A DNA stretch of 64,000 bases, from contig NC_056413.1 of NCBI RefSeq assembly GCF_905147365.1, positions 14,847,501 through 14,911,500 on the forward strand, in the 5' to 3' direction. The notes under the pieces were generated by a model. The model ran no database searches. It saw only the letters and a program-made list of their open reading frames with translations, and was not told where the DNA came from. Source of the stretch: Aricia agestis. Its lineage: Eukaryota > Arthropoda > Insecta > Lepidoptera > Lycaenidae. The translations under genes were made by a program, and so were the position numbers. Shown piece after piece: positions 1 to 10,395 of this stretch; the first letter of the stretch is position 1; the number at the start of each line of letters is the position of its first letter.

Positions 1-397
1 TCAAAATAGACTTAAAGTTTTTATTTGAATTCCGGCAGCAGATTATGCATCTTCCCAATAAGAAGTTACACAAAATCATTGCTTTAATCAGAGCGTAATT
101 CTAGTCAGTTGAAATGTTCATATTATTAAAATCATGAAGCAAATTGTCACGCGTTGTTTCTTAAGGAAATTCGATTACGACACCTCCTCTCTATATTAGC
201 TTCATGATTAAAATATTCCACAGTTAAAAACATTATTAAAGTTACTTTTTCGAATTGAACGATCAAAAACAATTTTAAAACTCGTTTAATAAAGATATAA
301 ACGGTCGTGAAAAACGCTTCTGATCGCTTCGATGTTTTGAAAATAATATTTTTGTGATGAAATGCTTAATTATGATTTATTGGAAATACGATGGAGA
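1..397. other. AT-rich stretch without a recognised feature
   Basis: No open frame, splice-flanked GC-rich block or repeat with clear borders is visible here. It precedes the first SINE copy and looks like ordinary lepidopteran non-coding DNA. Confidence 0.5.
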
Positions 398-725
398 TTT
401 TTTTTTTATGAAATAAGGAGGCAAACGAGCAAACGGGTCACCTGATGGAAAGCAACTTCCGTCGCCCATGGACACTCGCAGCATCAGAAGAGCTGCAGTT
501 GCGTTGCCGGCCTTTTAAAAGGGAATAGGGTAATAGGGTAGGGATGGGAAGGGAAGGGAATAGGGGAGGGTAGGGAAGTGAATAGGGTAGGATATTGGGC
601 CTCCGGTAAACTCACTCACTCGGCGAAACACAGCGCAAGCGCTGTTGCACGCCGGTTTTCTGTGAGAACGTGGTATTTCTCCGGTCGAGCCGGCCCATTC
701 GTGCCGAAGCATGGCTCTATCACGT
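398..725 (-). mobile_element. SINE-like element, family 1, copy 1
   Basis: This is a retroposed, polyA-tailed repeat. The T-run at 398-407 is the A tail of a minus-strand element, and the 5' end is the complement of 'acgtgggagagccatgc' (here altered) near 725. The body has three recognisable blocks: a 5' block with 'gaatgggccggctcgac', a central CCCTA/CCCTT-type simple tract, and a 3' block with 'tccatcaggtgacccgtttg'. At least eight further copies lie in this window, in both orientations. Reading frames through it are short and recur only because the repeat recurs; it codes for nothing recognisable. Confidence 0.85.
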
Positions 726-812
726 ATATTGATTGACGCATTCTGTAAATATTTCACTGTCTCATGGGCTTGGGAATATTATATTGCTATAACTGTAACA
801 AAATGGAAAAGC

Positions 813-1074
813 TATACAGGCTGTAACAAAACTAAGTGATAATACTTTAGGATGTGTACGTGTTCCTTGTAAAGAGTTCACTGTGAAAGTGGCAGCGATG
901 AAAGACCAAATTTTTTTTCACTATTGTATGGGCAAGAGTCCGAGGGTCACGAGTTTTCCCATACAAAAGTGAAAAAAAATATCTTTCAGCGCTGCTACTT
1001 TCACAGTGAACTCTCTATAAGGAACACGTACACACCCTAAAGTATTATCACTTAGTTTTGTTACAGCCTGTATA
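813..1074. mobile_element. Fold-back MITE, family 2 (tatacaggctgtaac ends)
   Basis: The two halves are near-perfect inverted repeats, starting 'tatacaggctgtaacaaaac' and ending with its complement. Each arm is about 110-120 bp, around a short centre at 910-960. There is no coding capacity. Related copies lie at 51868-52096 and 59115-59379, and degraded ones at 4910-5602, 12325-12600 and 37766-37965. The structure is typical of a non-autonomous DNA transposon; the superfamily is not assigned. Confidence 0.85.
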
Positions 1075-2530
1075 ATAGAGGTAAATTGTTATCTAAGTAA
1101 AAGTTTTTATCCATGCTATGCTAACAAGCATAGTACGAGTACTAATTATTGATGTATAGATATTACATCGAGTCTCCGTAGACACATAAGTTTTTATCCC
1201 TGAAAAAAAAACCACAGACGAACATAATATTATAATCTCCTCCTTTTTGGAAGTCGATTAAAAATATATGGTTTAAATGCAAAATTTATGATTTTCGGCA
1301 CAGTAAATTTGTGAGGGATACTTTAACATAAATTTTTTTGCAAGAAAGAGAGTCTTTGATCAAGTAGTTGAATTTAAAATGCTACGCGTACGCTACGCAT
1401 AAGAGGAGCAAAAAATTGTATACCAAGACAAAAAAATCTTTTGGTATTTTTTTTTAATAAAAGGACAACCGGCATGGAACATGATTGCGTTTGGCTAACA
1501 TTGTGTTTAAAGATAAGAATTTTTATATGTAAAAATGTTTGTGCCTTATTTTCTTGCCGAATTTTCACTAACAGTTGGGTAAGCTTATATTGCAGTGATT
1601 TTGTGATAGAATTACTTTACCAAATCAGAGTTGAATATATTTAAGGTTGTAAAGATTTTATCATTTGCTTGTTTGCGCCGAATATGTTTTAAGAATGTTG
1701 GATCGATTTTTATAAAATTAAAAAAAAAAATAGAGAGCATCACAATTGATGCGTAAGTAATGATATTATGCCTCTTATACTCAAGAATTGGACTATTCTC
1801 GACTAATTTTGTTTCTTAAAATAAGCGTATCAGGTCGGCGAAGGATAATGGAAAAAAAAACTTTTGAAAAGTTACGAGAAAAGCCATTTTGAAAAATGTA
1901 CGGCTCCCGCGCGATAAACGAATTTAGGCACAACGGAGTTGCTGGCGTCACCTACTTCACCTAATTTCTGTATGTTTGTGATTGCGAACAACTAATTAAG
2001 TATAATAAAGCCTTTGTTTAGTAATCAGCTGAAACATATCCCCGTTCGGGATTCAATTAGGCGGGGTTATAATGTATTCATTCCCGCACCTGTTGGACGT
2101 GATCCTATCCAGGAGTAATTAAGCCCGCTTTATGTACGCCGCCTTACTGTGGGTATTTTGAGAAAAGGTTTTAGGATCGAAAGTTACAAGGGTGATTTAA
2201 ATAGGCACAGATAAGAATTGGTTGTTGGACCACTATGATTCCTTTTTCGTGGATATGAAGTAGCGAGAAGTGCTGAAACTATGATCATCCAGCAATATAA
2301 CAGTGTTTTAATACTAGCGGAGACGACAGATGTTGTCCTATATGATATTTCAGAAGTTAGCTATTTGGGGATTTTAAACATCTGAGGCACCCAAACGCAT
2401 GCAAAAATTCGTCTAAATCAGTCCTCCTAAATCAGGAGGAGTTGAGTAACATAGATAAGTATAGCAGAATTATATAAAAAATAAAGACAGTTGCAATTAC
2501 TGTACATTAAATAATAAAATATATAGCTTC
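1075..2530. other. Non-coding stretch with a small Helitron relic
   Basis: Mostly featureless AT-rich DNA. A block at 1205-1262 around 'ctcctcctttttggaag' recurs at about 8135-8170, so it is a dispersed repeat. A fragment of Helitron family 1 lies at 1890-1955. No gene is visible. Confidence 0.5.
1890..1955 (+). mobile_element. Helitron family 1 relic (3' end)
   Basis: This matches the last ~65 bp of the intact element at 21681-21906, including 'cccgcgcgataaacgaatt' and the terminal hairpin region 'caacggagttgc'. The CTAG terminus is mutated to 'cctac'. Confidence 0.6.
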
Positions 2531-2964
2531 AGAGGGCGACTAACCCCAAAAATCAAACACCGTCCTCCTCTCTTCACACTCACGCCCGTCTTTCTTATGC
2601 CAGGTGAAAAAGAACGACGCGGATTCATCGCCTAATTAGTTTTTTCTCAATAACTCGATAAATATACAACATTTTAAAAATCCGCTAGGTCGATCTCTCA
2701 ATGATAGAATTTTATACAATGTGTTAAAATATTAACTTAGTTCAATGCACGGTTATGGCAATAAATGAAAAATTCGTGAAAATTAGATGCATCTTTGTGA
2801 TTTTTTCTATCGAGAAAATTTTAAGATATCGTGTTTTTGATCAGATTGAATTCTCGGAAATATAATGTAGTATCTAATTTTAGAAAATGAAACAATTCGA
2901 AGCTTATTTTCAAGTATAAAAATGAATTATAAAATCGACACTTTAGGGTTAGTCGCCCCCTTAA
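2531..2964 (+). mobile_element. TTAA-flanked MITE, family 1, copy 1
   Basis: A ~430-bp element with terminal inverted repeats 'agggcgactaaccc' and 'gggttagtcgccc' and TTAA at the right border (2961-2964). Copies at 34835-35268 and 40047-40439 share the full body; a truncated one lies at 15576-15790. The copy at 40047 has TTAA on both sides, which suggests a piggyBac-type duplication. No coding capacity. Confidence 0.8.
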
Positions 2965-3384
2965 TTATAGGTTGAACTCACTTAAACAATATAATATAGA
3001 AATTGATATATAACTTTATAATCGTAGGCTGTATTTATATTCAACGCTACAGTGGGCTAATGAAATATTTTATTAACGTTTAACAAGAAATGCCGCCGGC
3101 GAGATATTTCTTGACGAATAAGGTTAGTCTAATTGGGCTGGTCAACATCTGTAAAACTCGACGACAATTTTTCGATATCCTGAAGACATTTGCAAAGTTT
3201 TTTCTTATTAGGTATGAGAATGATGGTGTTGCTAATTGGCAAAAATGTGTAGAGTACAACAAAACTATACATTTTGTCGCAATATGTATAAAAAAAGGAA
3301 GTGATAAAACTTGTGTGTATGAGTTGTTACTATTGTAGAGTATAAGAATATAAGTATGCCGCAAACCACGAAATATATTCATGC

Positions 3385-3595
3385 TCCTATACTTATATTA
3401 TATGAAAGTGTGTCTGCCTGTCTATCTGTCTGTCTGTTGCCTCCACTCCCAAACCGCTTGACCAATTTTGCTGAAATTTGGTATGGAGATACTTTGAGTT
3501 CCAGGAAATGACATGGATTTTTTAATTCGGTAAAATTTACGGTTCCCGCGCGATAAATGAATTTTTGCCCAACGTAGTTGCGGGCGTAATCTATA
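3385..3595 (+). mobile_element. Helitron family 1 copy, degraded
   Basis: Starts 'tcctatacttatatt' and carries the family's 'gtgtctgcctgtct' tract, 'ccaattttgctgaaatttgg', 'ggttcccgcgcgataaatg' and a decayed 3' end 'gttgcgggcgtaatctatag'. It has the same layout as the intact copy at 21681-21906. A non-coding Helitron. Confidence 0.75.
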
Positions 3596-4079
3596 GTTAA
3601 TACCATGTATATTATAAGTTTATGGTTAATACCATAAAGCTATTATAGCGGAATAGAGCAACAATCTCGAGATGTCAAATGAAACTGAAATTGATTTACG
3701 TCTATGAGTAAAAATTTGTCTACGTACGTTACACAAGCATCTTTCTAAGAGATTAAATTGTTAACGTGCCGATAAGTGCCGACACAATATCAATGTCAAT
3801 CAGATGAACAAAATTGGTTCTTGCTCAGGCTTTTGTTTCTCTATTTCGCTAGGTATATTAACTTTATGGTTAATACTATGGTGCTTAATATATTATATTA
3901 TCATTTATAAATGTTTAGTAAGTTGATCGTCATAAAATATTAGGTACCTTTTCCGTAAGTCTATACTCAAAACAATTCCCACACATTTGAATGTCAGATA
4001 ACATCTGAAAGTGATAGTCGAATATAATGGTATTAGAATCGATCCCAAAGTAATATTACCATTTACAACCAGCGTTCAG
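3596..4079. other. No recognised feature
   Basis: AT-rich sequence with short repeats of 'atggttaatac' near 3621 and 3865. No gene or bounded element is seen. Confidence 0.4.
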
Positions 4080-4250
4080 AAAGGTGGCTTTCCAATCTTT
4101 GGCACAAGCGACCGCGACCGATAAAAATTCTAATAAAATGCAACTTTATTACCTAAGCTATAGGTTTCATTTTGACCTATCACCTATGCTACAACAAAGC
4201 AGCGGCGGTATAGGTCGCTAGACCAATGTCGGTAGAAGATAAAATCTATT
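4080..4250 (+). mobile_element. MITE family 3 (aaggtggctttcc end)
   Basis: Starts 'aaaggtggctttcc' and continues through 'gaccgcgaccgataaaaatt' and 'gtcgctagaccaatgtcgg'. The copy at 24262-24483 shares the body and ends with the complement, 'ggaaagccacctt', so the family has inverted ends. A third partial copy lies at 23275-23400. Non-coding. Confidence 0.6.
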
Positions 4251-4269
4251 GGCTGTCTAGGGTCTAGGG

Positions 4270-4703
4270 TAGGGTTCCGTACCCAAAAGGTAAAAACGGG
4301 ACCCTATTACTAAGACTTCCATAACTGTCTGTCCGTCTGTCTGTCTCCAGGCTGTATCTCAAGAACCACTATACCTAGATTTCTGATTTTTTTACAGATT
4401 GTCTATGTCTGTTGCCGCTATAACAAAAAATACTAAAAATAAAATAAATTAAATATTTAAGGGAGGCTCCCATACAACAAACGTGATTTTTTTGCTATTT
4501 TTTGCTCGATATCAATAATGGCAACACATAGGCACTTGAAATATTCACAGAATACTCAGTTGTACTTTAATAATTAATAATAAAATTAAAATGAATTAAA
4601 TAATTAAGGGGCAGACAAAAACACAATTTTCAGCCTATTTTTGCTCTATTGTGGCACGGAACCCTGCGTGCGGGAGTCCAACTTGCACTTGGCTGACTTT
4701 TTA
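4270..4703 (+). mobile_element. Repeat family 'agggttccgtaccc', copy 1
   Basis: A ~430-bp non-coding repeat bounded by 'agggttccgtaccc' and a complementary 'ggcacggaaccct', followed by 'gcgggagtccaacttgcact'. Internal marks are a 'gtctgtctccaggctgtatc' block and two 'gggaggctcccatacaac'-type blocks. Other copies lie at 20011-20438, 20753-21190, 26020-26440, 58960-59092 and 61168-61600, with a variant at 27742-28326. Confidence 0.8.
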
Positions 4704-4909
4704 AATATTTGTTGGTCGCGGTCGCTTGTCGCGTGGATCGGAAATACCGTACCCGTAATAATTCCGGATACACGAAGTAGCTTTTTAACGTTCAACGTTT
4801 GCTGTTTTATACGCGTTGAATGTTAAAGTTGATAAAAAGCCTTTATTTTACGTGTGAAATGTACTTTATTGCTCGTTAAATACCTCTATACAATCTCTGA
4901 AAAACACGT

Positions 4910-5602
4910 TAGTATAATATATTGTGTAACATAAATGAGTAATAATATTTTAGGGTGTGTTTGTGTCCCTTACATAAAGCTTTTAAAATCGTATGTTAAT
5001 GTTAGTGCGCCTCATAGAAACATTTAACCAAAAAGTAACCTCTTTTTTACTGCTAAACAATACATATTATAAGATACAAAAAACTTGAAAGGTGTCAAGG
5101 GATACCTGGATGAAACGAAGTTACTTATAAAAAAAATGAAGAGTATAACCACCCCACCCATCTAAAAAAAATCAAATTTCCCGCCATAGAGGAACGGTAG
5201 AATTTAAAATTTCTCGCAAGTTGAAATCATCTCCACATCAACGCCCTCTACTCCCCTACTTCGCAGGTACTAAAAAAGTGTCGTTACAACTTTTTCCGTC
5301 TAGCCCCATTGAACTATTATTACTACAAATAGAAAAGACGGCGCGAACAAAATCTATGTCCCACTACTAGTCATAGAATACGATATCACTACGTGTCAGA
5401 GGCGACACTTTTACATGAAGTGACATTTTGAGTTGACGCCAGCCAGCTTCAACGCACAGCGCAAAAAACAAGTTCGCTGTGTCGTTTCTATACGTAGTTT
5501 CGCAATACGCGATAAGGAACTTCGTTCCAATATAATATAAGGGACACAATATGCACCACAAACATTGTACTCATTTATTTAGGTTACATGTTGTATACAC
5601 AC
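4910..5602. mobile_element. MITE family 2-like arms with a large centre
   Basis: The left arm (about 4912-4976, 'ttttagggtgtgtttgtgtc') is complementary to the right arm (about 5541-5600, 'taagggacacaatatgcacc'). The centre (5083-5530) is a separate repeat bounded by 'aggtgtcaagg' and 'cttcgttccaa'. A shorter relative of that centre lies at 39434-39606, inside the tandem repeat there. The arrangement is either an insertion into a MITE or a longer member of the MITE family. Confidence 0.5.
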
Positions 5603-5699
5603 AAGCACAGAAGTAAAGACTTATAGAGAATTAGAATATTGTACAATAATGTAGAGAAGAGGGTGTGCCCGGTGCATTTATATTATGTACTAACTACTA

Positions 5700-5890
5700 A
5701 CCATCAGGGTAGCTCGTAGGCAGAGGACTTACGTTATTTGGTCGCGTTATGTTAAATATTAGTCCTCATCTATCCGCTGGGTTTGACATAACCCCGATCA
5801 GATAGCATATCAACTAATAAACTTCTTTGGTATTACTAGGGTAATTAATTCATAGGCAGATGACTTACGTTATTTGGACGCGTTATATCA
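5700..5890 (+). repeat. Two-unit direct repeat, ~137-bp spacing
   Basis: The block 'gacttacgttatttgg' followed by 'cgcgttat' occurs near 5726 and again near 5863. The intervening sequence is only partly similar. Probably a decayed duplication; no function is evident. Confidence 0.5.
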
Positions 5891-6099
5891 AGTCAGTCTA
5901 AATAGTAGTCGCATTTTTTAATCCAGAATTATTTGTAGCTCGTCTACGCAATACAAGCTTCACCACAAATTCCGAGGGGAATCCCGAGTGATGATGATAC
6001 TCAGTTATTACTTAAGTAAATCTCTTAAGAGCATTTATTCCGGAGCCCGGGGTTTCGGCGATTTTGCGTTAATTTTCAAGATGGAGTCTAAATCCTTAA

Positions 6100-6364
6100 A
6101 ATTGAAGACGTGAGTGGAAGAACCAGGTAAGTAACAGTTAAAAAAAAAAACGTTTTTTTTGCATAAACGGAGGCTTTAGGGCCGAAAAATGATTTGAAAT
6201 AAAAAAACTGCGGATTTTATGTGTAGCCAGATATATTAGCCAGATGATGAAGTAGGTAAGTTATAAGGTTTGTTCCAATTAATATAAGGGAAAGATGAGT
6301 AATAATTATTGTCCATATGTTATAAAATGTTAGTTATGTGGTTCTTCCAGTCACGTCTTCAATT
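6100..6364. mobile_element. Fold-back MITE with ~35-bp inverted ends
   Basis: The left end 'attgaagacgtgagtggaag' is complementary to the right end 'cttccagtcacgtcttcaat'. The interior is AT-rich and non-coding. Fragments of the same end occur near 32313 and 59465. Confidence 0.7.
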
Positions 6365-6443
6365 ACGAGGGTACACCTCGTCTGGGGGAAAACAAAGAAT
6401 TGTGGTGATTATTCAACTTCCGTGTTTTATTACGATGTTTGCT

Positions 6444-6612
6444 AGATGTAATCCATACTAATAAAATGTTTCTGTTTATTAACGTGAAAACCGCTGAACA
6501 GGTTTAGGTAGGTTTGGAAATATTAATGTTCTGGAATTAATATTTTTATAACGGAAAAATGTAGGATATCCGCGTGATAAAATATTTGCACAGAGAAGTT
6601 GTGGGCAACATT
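6444..6612 (+). mobile_element. Helitron family 1 relic
   Basis: A decayed copy: 'atccatactaataaaatg' at the 5' end, 'accgctgaacagg' in the middle and 'agaagttgtgggcaacat' where the terminal hairpin should be. The CTAG end is lost. Confidence 0.5.
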
Positions 6613-6820
6613 TCGTATGAAAATTGATGACGTAATGTATTGTGCAAAACAGTCCAAACAGACTCCTGAATGTGTTGGGTAGCAGGTGGGATTCCGTGGT
6701 GGTGAAGCGTTGAGTGCAGCTCCACGCTCCGATAGCACGGTTCCCATATTATATTTAATTTTTTAATAATAATTATGTAATGTAATTCCAATTTTTTAAA
6801 TATTTTTATTAACACTAGAA

Positions 6821-7948
6821 TAGGGAATGTTATTATTCGACAAATTTATTATTCGAATAATTCGAATATTTTACAAAACTCTTCGAATAATTCGAATATT
6901 ATTCGAATAATTAAAAAATATTGAAAAATGCTGAAAACTCAGAATAAAAGTAACAAGAAGCTTCGTACAACCATGTACAACCTATTTTGTTAATACTATA
7001 AGGTAGGCAATTCCTTATTTTTACTTTTATCAACATAAATCTTTATAAATGACATAGTTAATTTTTATTGTTAAACACTTTAAAAATGTTTATTTTAAGG
7101 TTACAGATGGGCGATTATAAAAGAAAGGCTATAAAGTGTAAACCGTTTTCGATGGTAGCACCTTTTACTTTTCTCATGTGATTATGCTTAAGTCTTGCTA
7201 GGCAGCAGTTGAGATTAAATAATAATATGATATTCGACGTTATGATATCTGTTCATTAATACTAAGCCAGCTTACCCGTCTTTTTGATATTGATATTTTC
7301 GATTGACGTTCACCTAGTTCAACTAGTCGGCTTTACCTGTGTCAATGTGGCTCGAAAGTCGAAATTATAAAAAAGAGCCACTAGAAAACCAACCTCACAA
7401 CAAAGAGAAAAAATTACTACGAAGCCCTGGGGGAGGGTGAAACAATCCTCGAGCTGGTGAATTTAATAACAAGTTTGATAACTGCAATAACATATTATTA
7501 AGGAGCCATCGATATCATTTTTTGATACTGTACTAACTGTTTCAATTATCAGTCGAGGACTGCCATGGTAAAGCTATTGAATAGCAACTTTTTATCAACT
7601 TGTCGAATCATAGATCACATCGCGAGCTTCAAGCCAGAAAGGCGTAAAAAAAAAATATTTGTTGAGTTTGTTTTATATACATCCTTCTGGCGTAATGAAC
7701 ATGAACAACAATGAACTAAAACATGGTCAACGGCGTCGATGAATGGTCGTATACTCATAAATAATATTATTTTTCTGAAATAAACTTAATTATGTTCTTA
7801 TTCCATGTTAATTTTATGTTTTAAACAAAAATAAAAAATATTTTCAGTATTCGAATTATTCGAAAAATAATTTGGCGAATATTCGAATAATAAAATCGTC
7901 GAATATTCGAATAAAACGAGTATTCGAATATTCGAATAACATACCCTA
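6821..7948. mobile_element. Non-autonomous hAT-like element, 1128 bp, perfect 8-bp TSD
   Basis: Begins 'tagggaatgttatt' and ends 'aataacataccctac', an imperfect inverted repeat. It is flanked on both sides by the 8-bp duplication 'cactagaa' (6813-6820 and 7949-7956). An 8-bp duplication with TAGGG-type ends is a hAT hallmark. The terminal ~100 bp on each side are dense in 'attcgaata' repeats, the kind of subterminal motif a hAT transposase could bind. The ~900-bp interior has no long open frame, so it is non-autonomous. The exact duplication suggests a fairly recent insertion. Confidence 0.8.
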
Positions 7949-8313
7949 CACTAGAATAAGGACCTATTGTTGAAAGTAACACTATGGATGAAAATTTTAA
8001 ATAAATGAATTGTACAAGACGTTTAACGATAGCTTGTTAAATTCGATTTAATCACGGACTTTGTCTCGGAGCACTTATTTTCATTCTTTGGCCGCTGGCA
8101 AACAATATATTATAATAACAAAAAAATACTATCTACATCCAAACATAATATATCCTCCTCCTTTTTGGAAGCACATTAAGGTAAGGAATATTGCAAATAA
8201 GCGTGTAATACTCGCGTAAACTTATGAACTCATTATGTAGCTAGTAATTTCGTAGACTTTTAATATTATATCTGCTTATTTTACTTGAAGTAAAGTGTAC
8301 GTGTAAAAGTAGT

Positions 8314-8606
8314 GCGTGGTAGAGCCATCCTTCGGCACGAATGGGCCGGCTCGACCGCAGAAATACCACGGGCTTACAGAAAACCGGCATGAAACAGCGC
8401 TTGCGTGAAACCGAGTGAGTGAGTTTACCGGAGGCCCAATCCCCTATCCTATTCTCTTCCCCACCCTTCTCTATTCCCTTCCTTACCCTCCCCTATTCCC
8501 TCTTAAAAGGCCGGCAACGCACCTGCAGCTCTTCTGATGTTGCGTGGCGACGGAAGTTGCTTTCCATCAGGTGACCCGTTTGCTCGTTTGCCCCCTTATT
8601 TCATAA
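8314..8606 (+). mobile_element. SINE-like element, family 1, copy 2, with TSD
   Basis: A plus-strand copy running from 'gcgtggtagagcc' to 'ttatttcat' plus an A tail. A direct repeat 'aaaagtagt' flanks it (8305-8313 and 8607-8615), which supports insertion by target-primed reverse transcription. The central CCCTA/CCCTTC tract is shorter than in other copies. Confidence 0.85.
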
Positions 8607-8615
8607 AAAAGTAGT

Positions 8616-9400
8616 AAAATAAGCAGACCGAATCAGATTTTTATAAACATTCACAGACAAAATGAAATTTGCTTGGCAATTTTTTAAATTGCGTTCCGTT
8701 TCGCGTCTGTATTTATAGAGAAATAATTTATGCGCCGACGCGCATTGAAAATCGTTTAATGTCAAATTTACGGACAGGCAATTTAACGTCTCAATAAAAC
8801 GAGCGATTTTTGTGCGCCGACGTAAACGACTCGGAGAAGGTCGTTTATACTAATTAAGTCTGTTAAAATTCAGTTTCTATCTCAGTCTATACACACTCGC
8901 GCATAGACGATAAATGAAAAAAAAATCGACCAATCGCGATGAAAAAAAATCGTGTCTTAAGTTGGTACACCAAAAATTACTTCTTCTATTTTTGTCAAAA
9001 AATCTTAATGCGGCTTACAGAATACACCCACTTACCAAGTTTCTACAACAACCGAGAAATGTGATTGTGACTTGTGACATACGGACGGACAGACAGACGT
9101 GTTATAGACAATTCTGGTTTTTGCTATTTAGTTTCGGAACCTTAAAAATCGAAGTAAATTTTCTAGGAGATTCATCCTCCTGGATTTAACACAATTGGCC
9201 GGCTTTGTTGAGATGTGGTGTGGGTTAAACACAAGTTCGTGTTAGTGGCGGATACGTGTCGGCTTATCCTCGCGGGTGCATTTTATACGACTAGGAACAC
9301 CATCGTTTAGAAAAAGTAAGGACGTTAACGTAAAATAGCAATTTTAGAGTTTATTATTTAAATTAGAATTAATTGTTCTTCACTGAGGTCTGATACTATA
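8616..9400. other. No recognised feature
   Basis: A short open frame at 8914-9189 encodes nothing recognisable and contains a simple 'gacggacagacagacg' tract typical of repeats. I see no exon or bounded element. Confidence 0.4.
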
Positions 9401-9481
9401 AGCAACTGCATAACATTATATCGTCGTATTGCTTCTTGGAAGTGTAGATACCTACGCTTAGTCAATTTTCTCCTTCCCCTT

Positions 9482-9823
9482 AGTTTATACGTGGGTCAAA
9501 CTGGACGCAGTTTCGAGACTCGGTATAAAGAACATATCGCGGCTTATAGAAATGGTCATCCTGATAAGTCACATTTTGCTAAACATCTTTTAGATAGTAA
9601 TCATACTGTGCCCGATGGCCATTCCTATAAAGTTTTACATAAATGCGATAAAGGCTTTCGGCTGAGCGTGTTGGAACAATTAGAGATCATAAAAGAAAAG
9701 AAAAATAACAGATTTGCATTGTTGAATGACCAAACTTGCTTGACTACGTCACCGCTTATTAATATGTTCGGGGGTACTAGTGAGAGTAGTGGGAGTAGTG
9801 GGGATAGTAGCGGGGCTCGATAG
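9482..9823 (+). pseudogene. GIY-YIG endonuclease domain of a Penelope-like element (fragment)
   Basis: Penelope-like retroelements carry a reverse transcriptase followed by a GIY-YIG endonuclease that nicks target DNA. This frame (about 110 codons) begins in 'LYVGQTGRSF' and continues 'TRYKEH', then 'HFAKHLLDSNH', the standard PLE GIY-YIG signature; the C-terminal part is rich in Ser/Gly. No reverse transcriptase lies upstream, so the element is truncated. The frame stays open upstream of the domain, but that part is unlike a PLE. A pyrimidine-rich tract ending in TAG at 9481-9483, just before the domain, could instead be a splice acceptor; introns are known in PLEs. A hammerhead-like motif lies 60 bp downstream. 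Confidence 0.75.
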
Positions 9824-9881
9824 TGTATAAAAGGCGGTGTTTTGGCCGTTGGCGGCACTTAACGGACGTTGTTCGTAGAGT

Positions 9882-9929
9882 CCACATCCTGAGGATGCTC
9901 CGGTGTTGGGGCGAAACGCGCGTCGAGGT
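9882..9929 (+). ncRNA. Candidate type I hammerhead ribozyme (Penelope-associated)
   Basis: Core CUGAGGA at 9889-9895. Stem II GCUCC (9897-9901) pairs with GGGGC (9908-9912). GAAAC (9913-9917) precedes a GCGC loop, and GUC (9922-9924) gives the predicted cleavage point after C9924. Stem I pairs sequence before 9889 with sequence after 9924 (C-G, U-A, one mismatch, C-G, A-U). Short stem III of two base pairs is the form reported for PLE hammerheads. 'ACGCGCGU' across stem III is self-complementary, which would allow a dimeric form. One extra U (9896) precedes stem II and is non-canonical, so activity is unproven. Confidence 0.5.
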
Positions 9930-10285
9930 TTTCAACCTGCATGGTGGTGAGGGGCCTTGCACGGATTTGCCAACATTATTGCTTGTGTGGTGGTGGTGTT
10001 TGCAAGTTCTTGCATGCGAGTGTACGCATAGGCAGTGTGGGAGGAGGGAGGTGCTGTACGCATGTCTATGCGTATACTTAAAGGTGGAAGTTGTTTTCGC
10101 GGAATATTGCTAAAAATAATAACAAACTAAATTTTTTTTTTTTTTTTTTTTCTCCTTCCCTCCAAAATAGGAATGTTATCCTTTTTAAAACTTTCAAGTT
10201 TAAGATTTACAGATTGGATGACGTCCGTAACCTTGGAGCGCTAGAATTTATTTATCACGTGGAAATGGTGCCGTTTTTTTGTCCT

Positions 10286-10395
10286 TTCCAGTTTCTCAAA
10301 ATATCTCCATACCGATCAAAATCGGCTTAGCCGTTAAAGCGTGAAGTGGTGACAGAAAGACAGACATAAACTTTTGCTCATATTTTGTAACATTA
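10286..10395 (-). mobile_element. Helitron family 1 relic (5' half, reverse)
   Basis: Complement of the family's 5' half: 'ccgatcaaaatcggcttagc', 'gcgtgaagtggtgac', 'agacagacataaac'. No terminus survives. Confidence 0.5.

Larger units (their letters stand above)
9481..10113 (+). mobile_element. Penelope-like element, 3' fragment
   Basis: Contains the GIY-YIG frame (9482-9823) and a GC-richer trailer with a candidate hammerhead ribozyme (9882-9929). The 3' border is not defined: the composition changes to AT-rich and then a T-run at about 10132-10150. The assignment rests on the endonuclease signature; the trailer is inferred to belong because it directly follows. Confidence 0.6.

Noticed and set aside
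515..757. Open frames with HEWAGSTGE-type peptides in several places
   Set aside because: The same peptide recurs in each SINE family 1 copy (for example 21876, 41683, 57234). It is the repeat's sequence, not a gene family.
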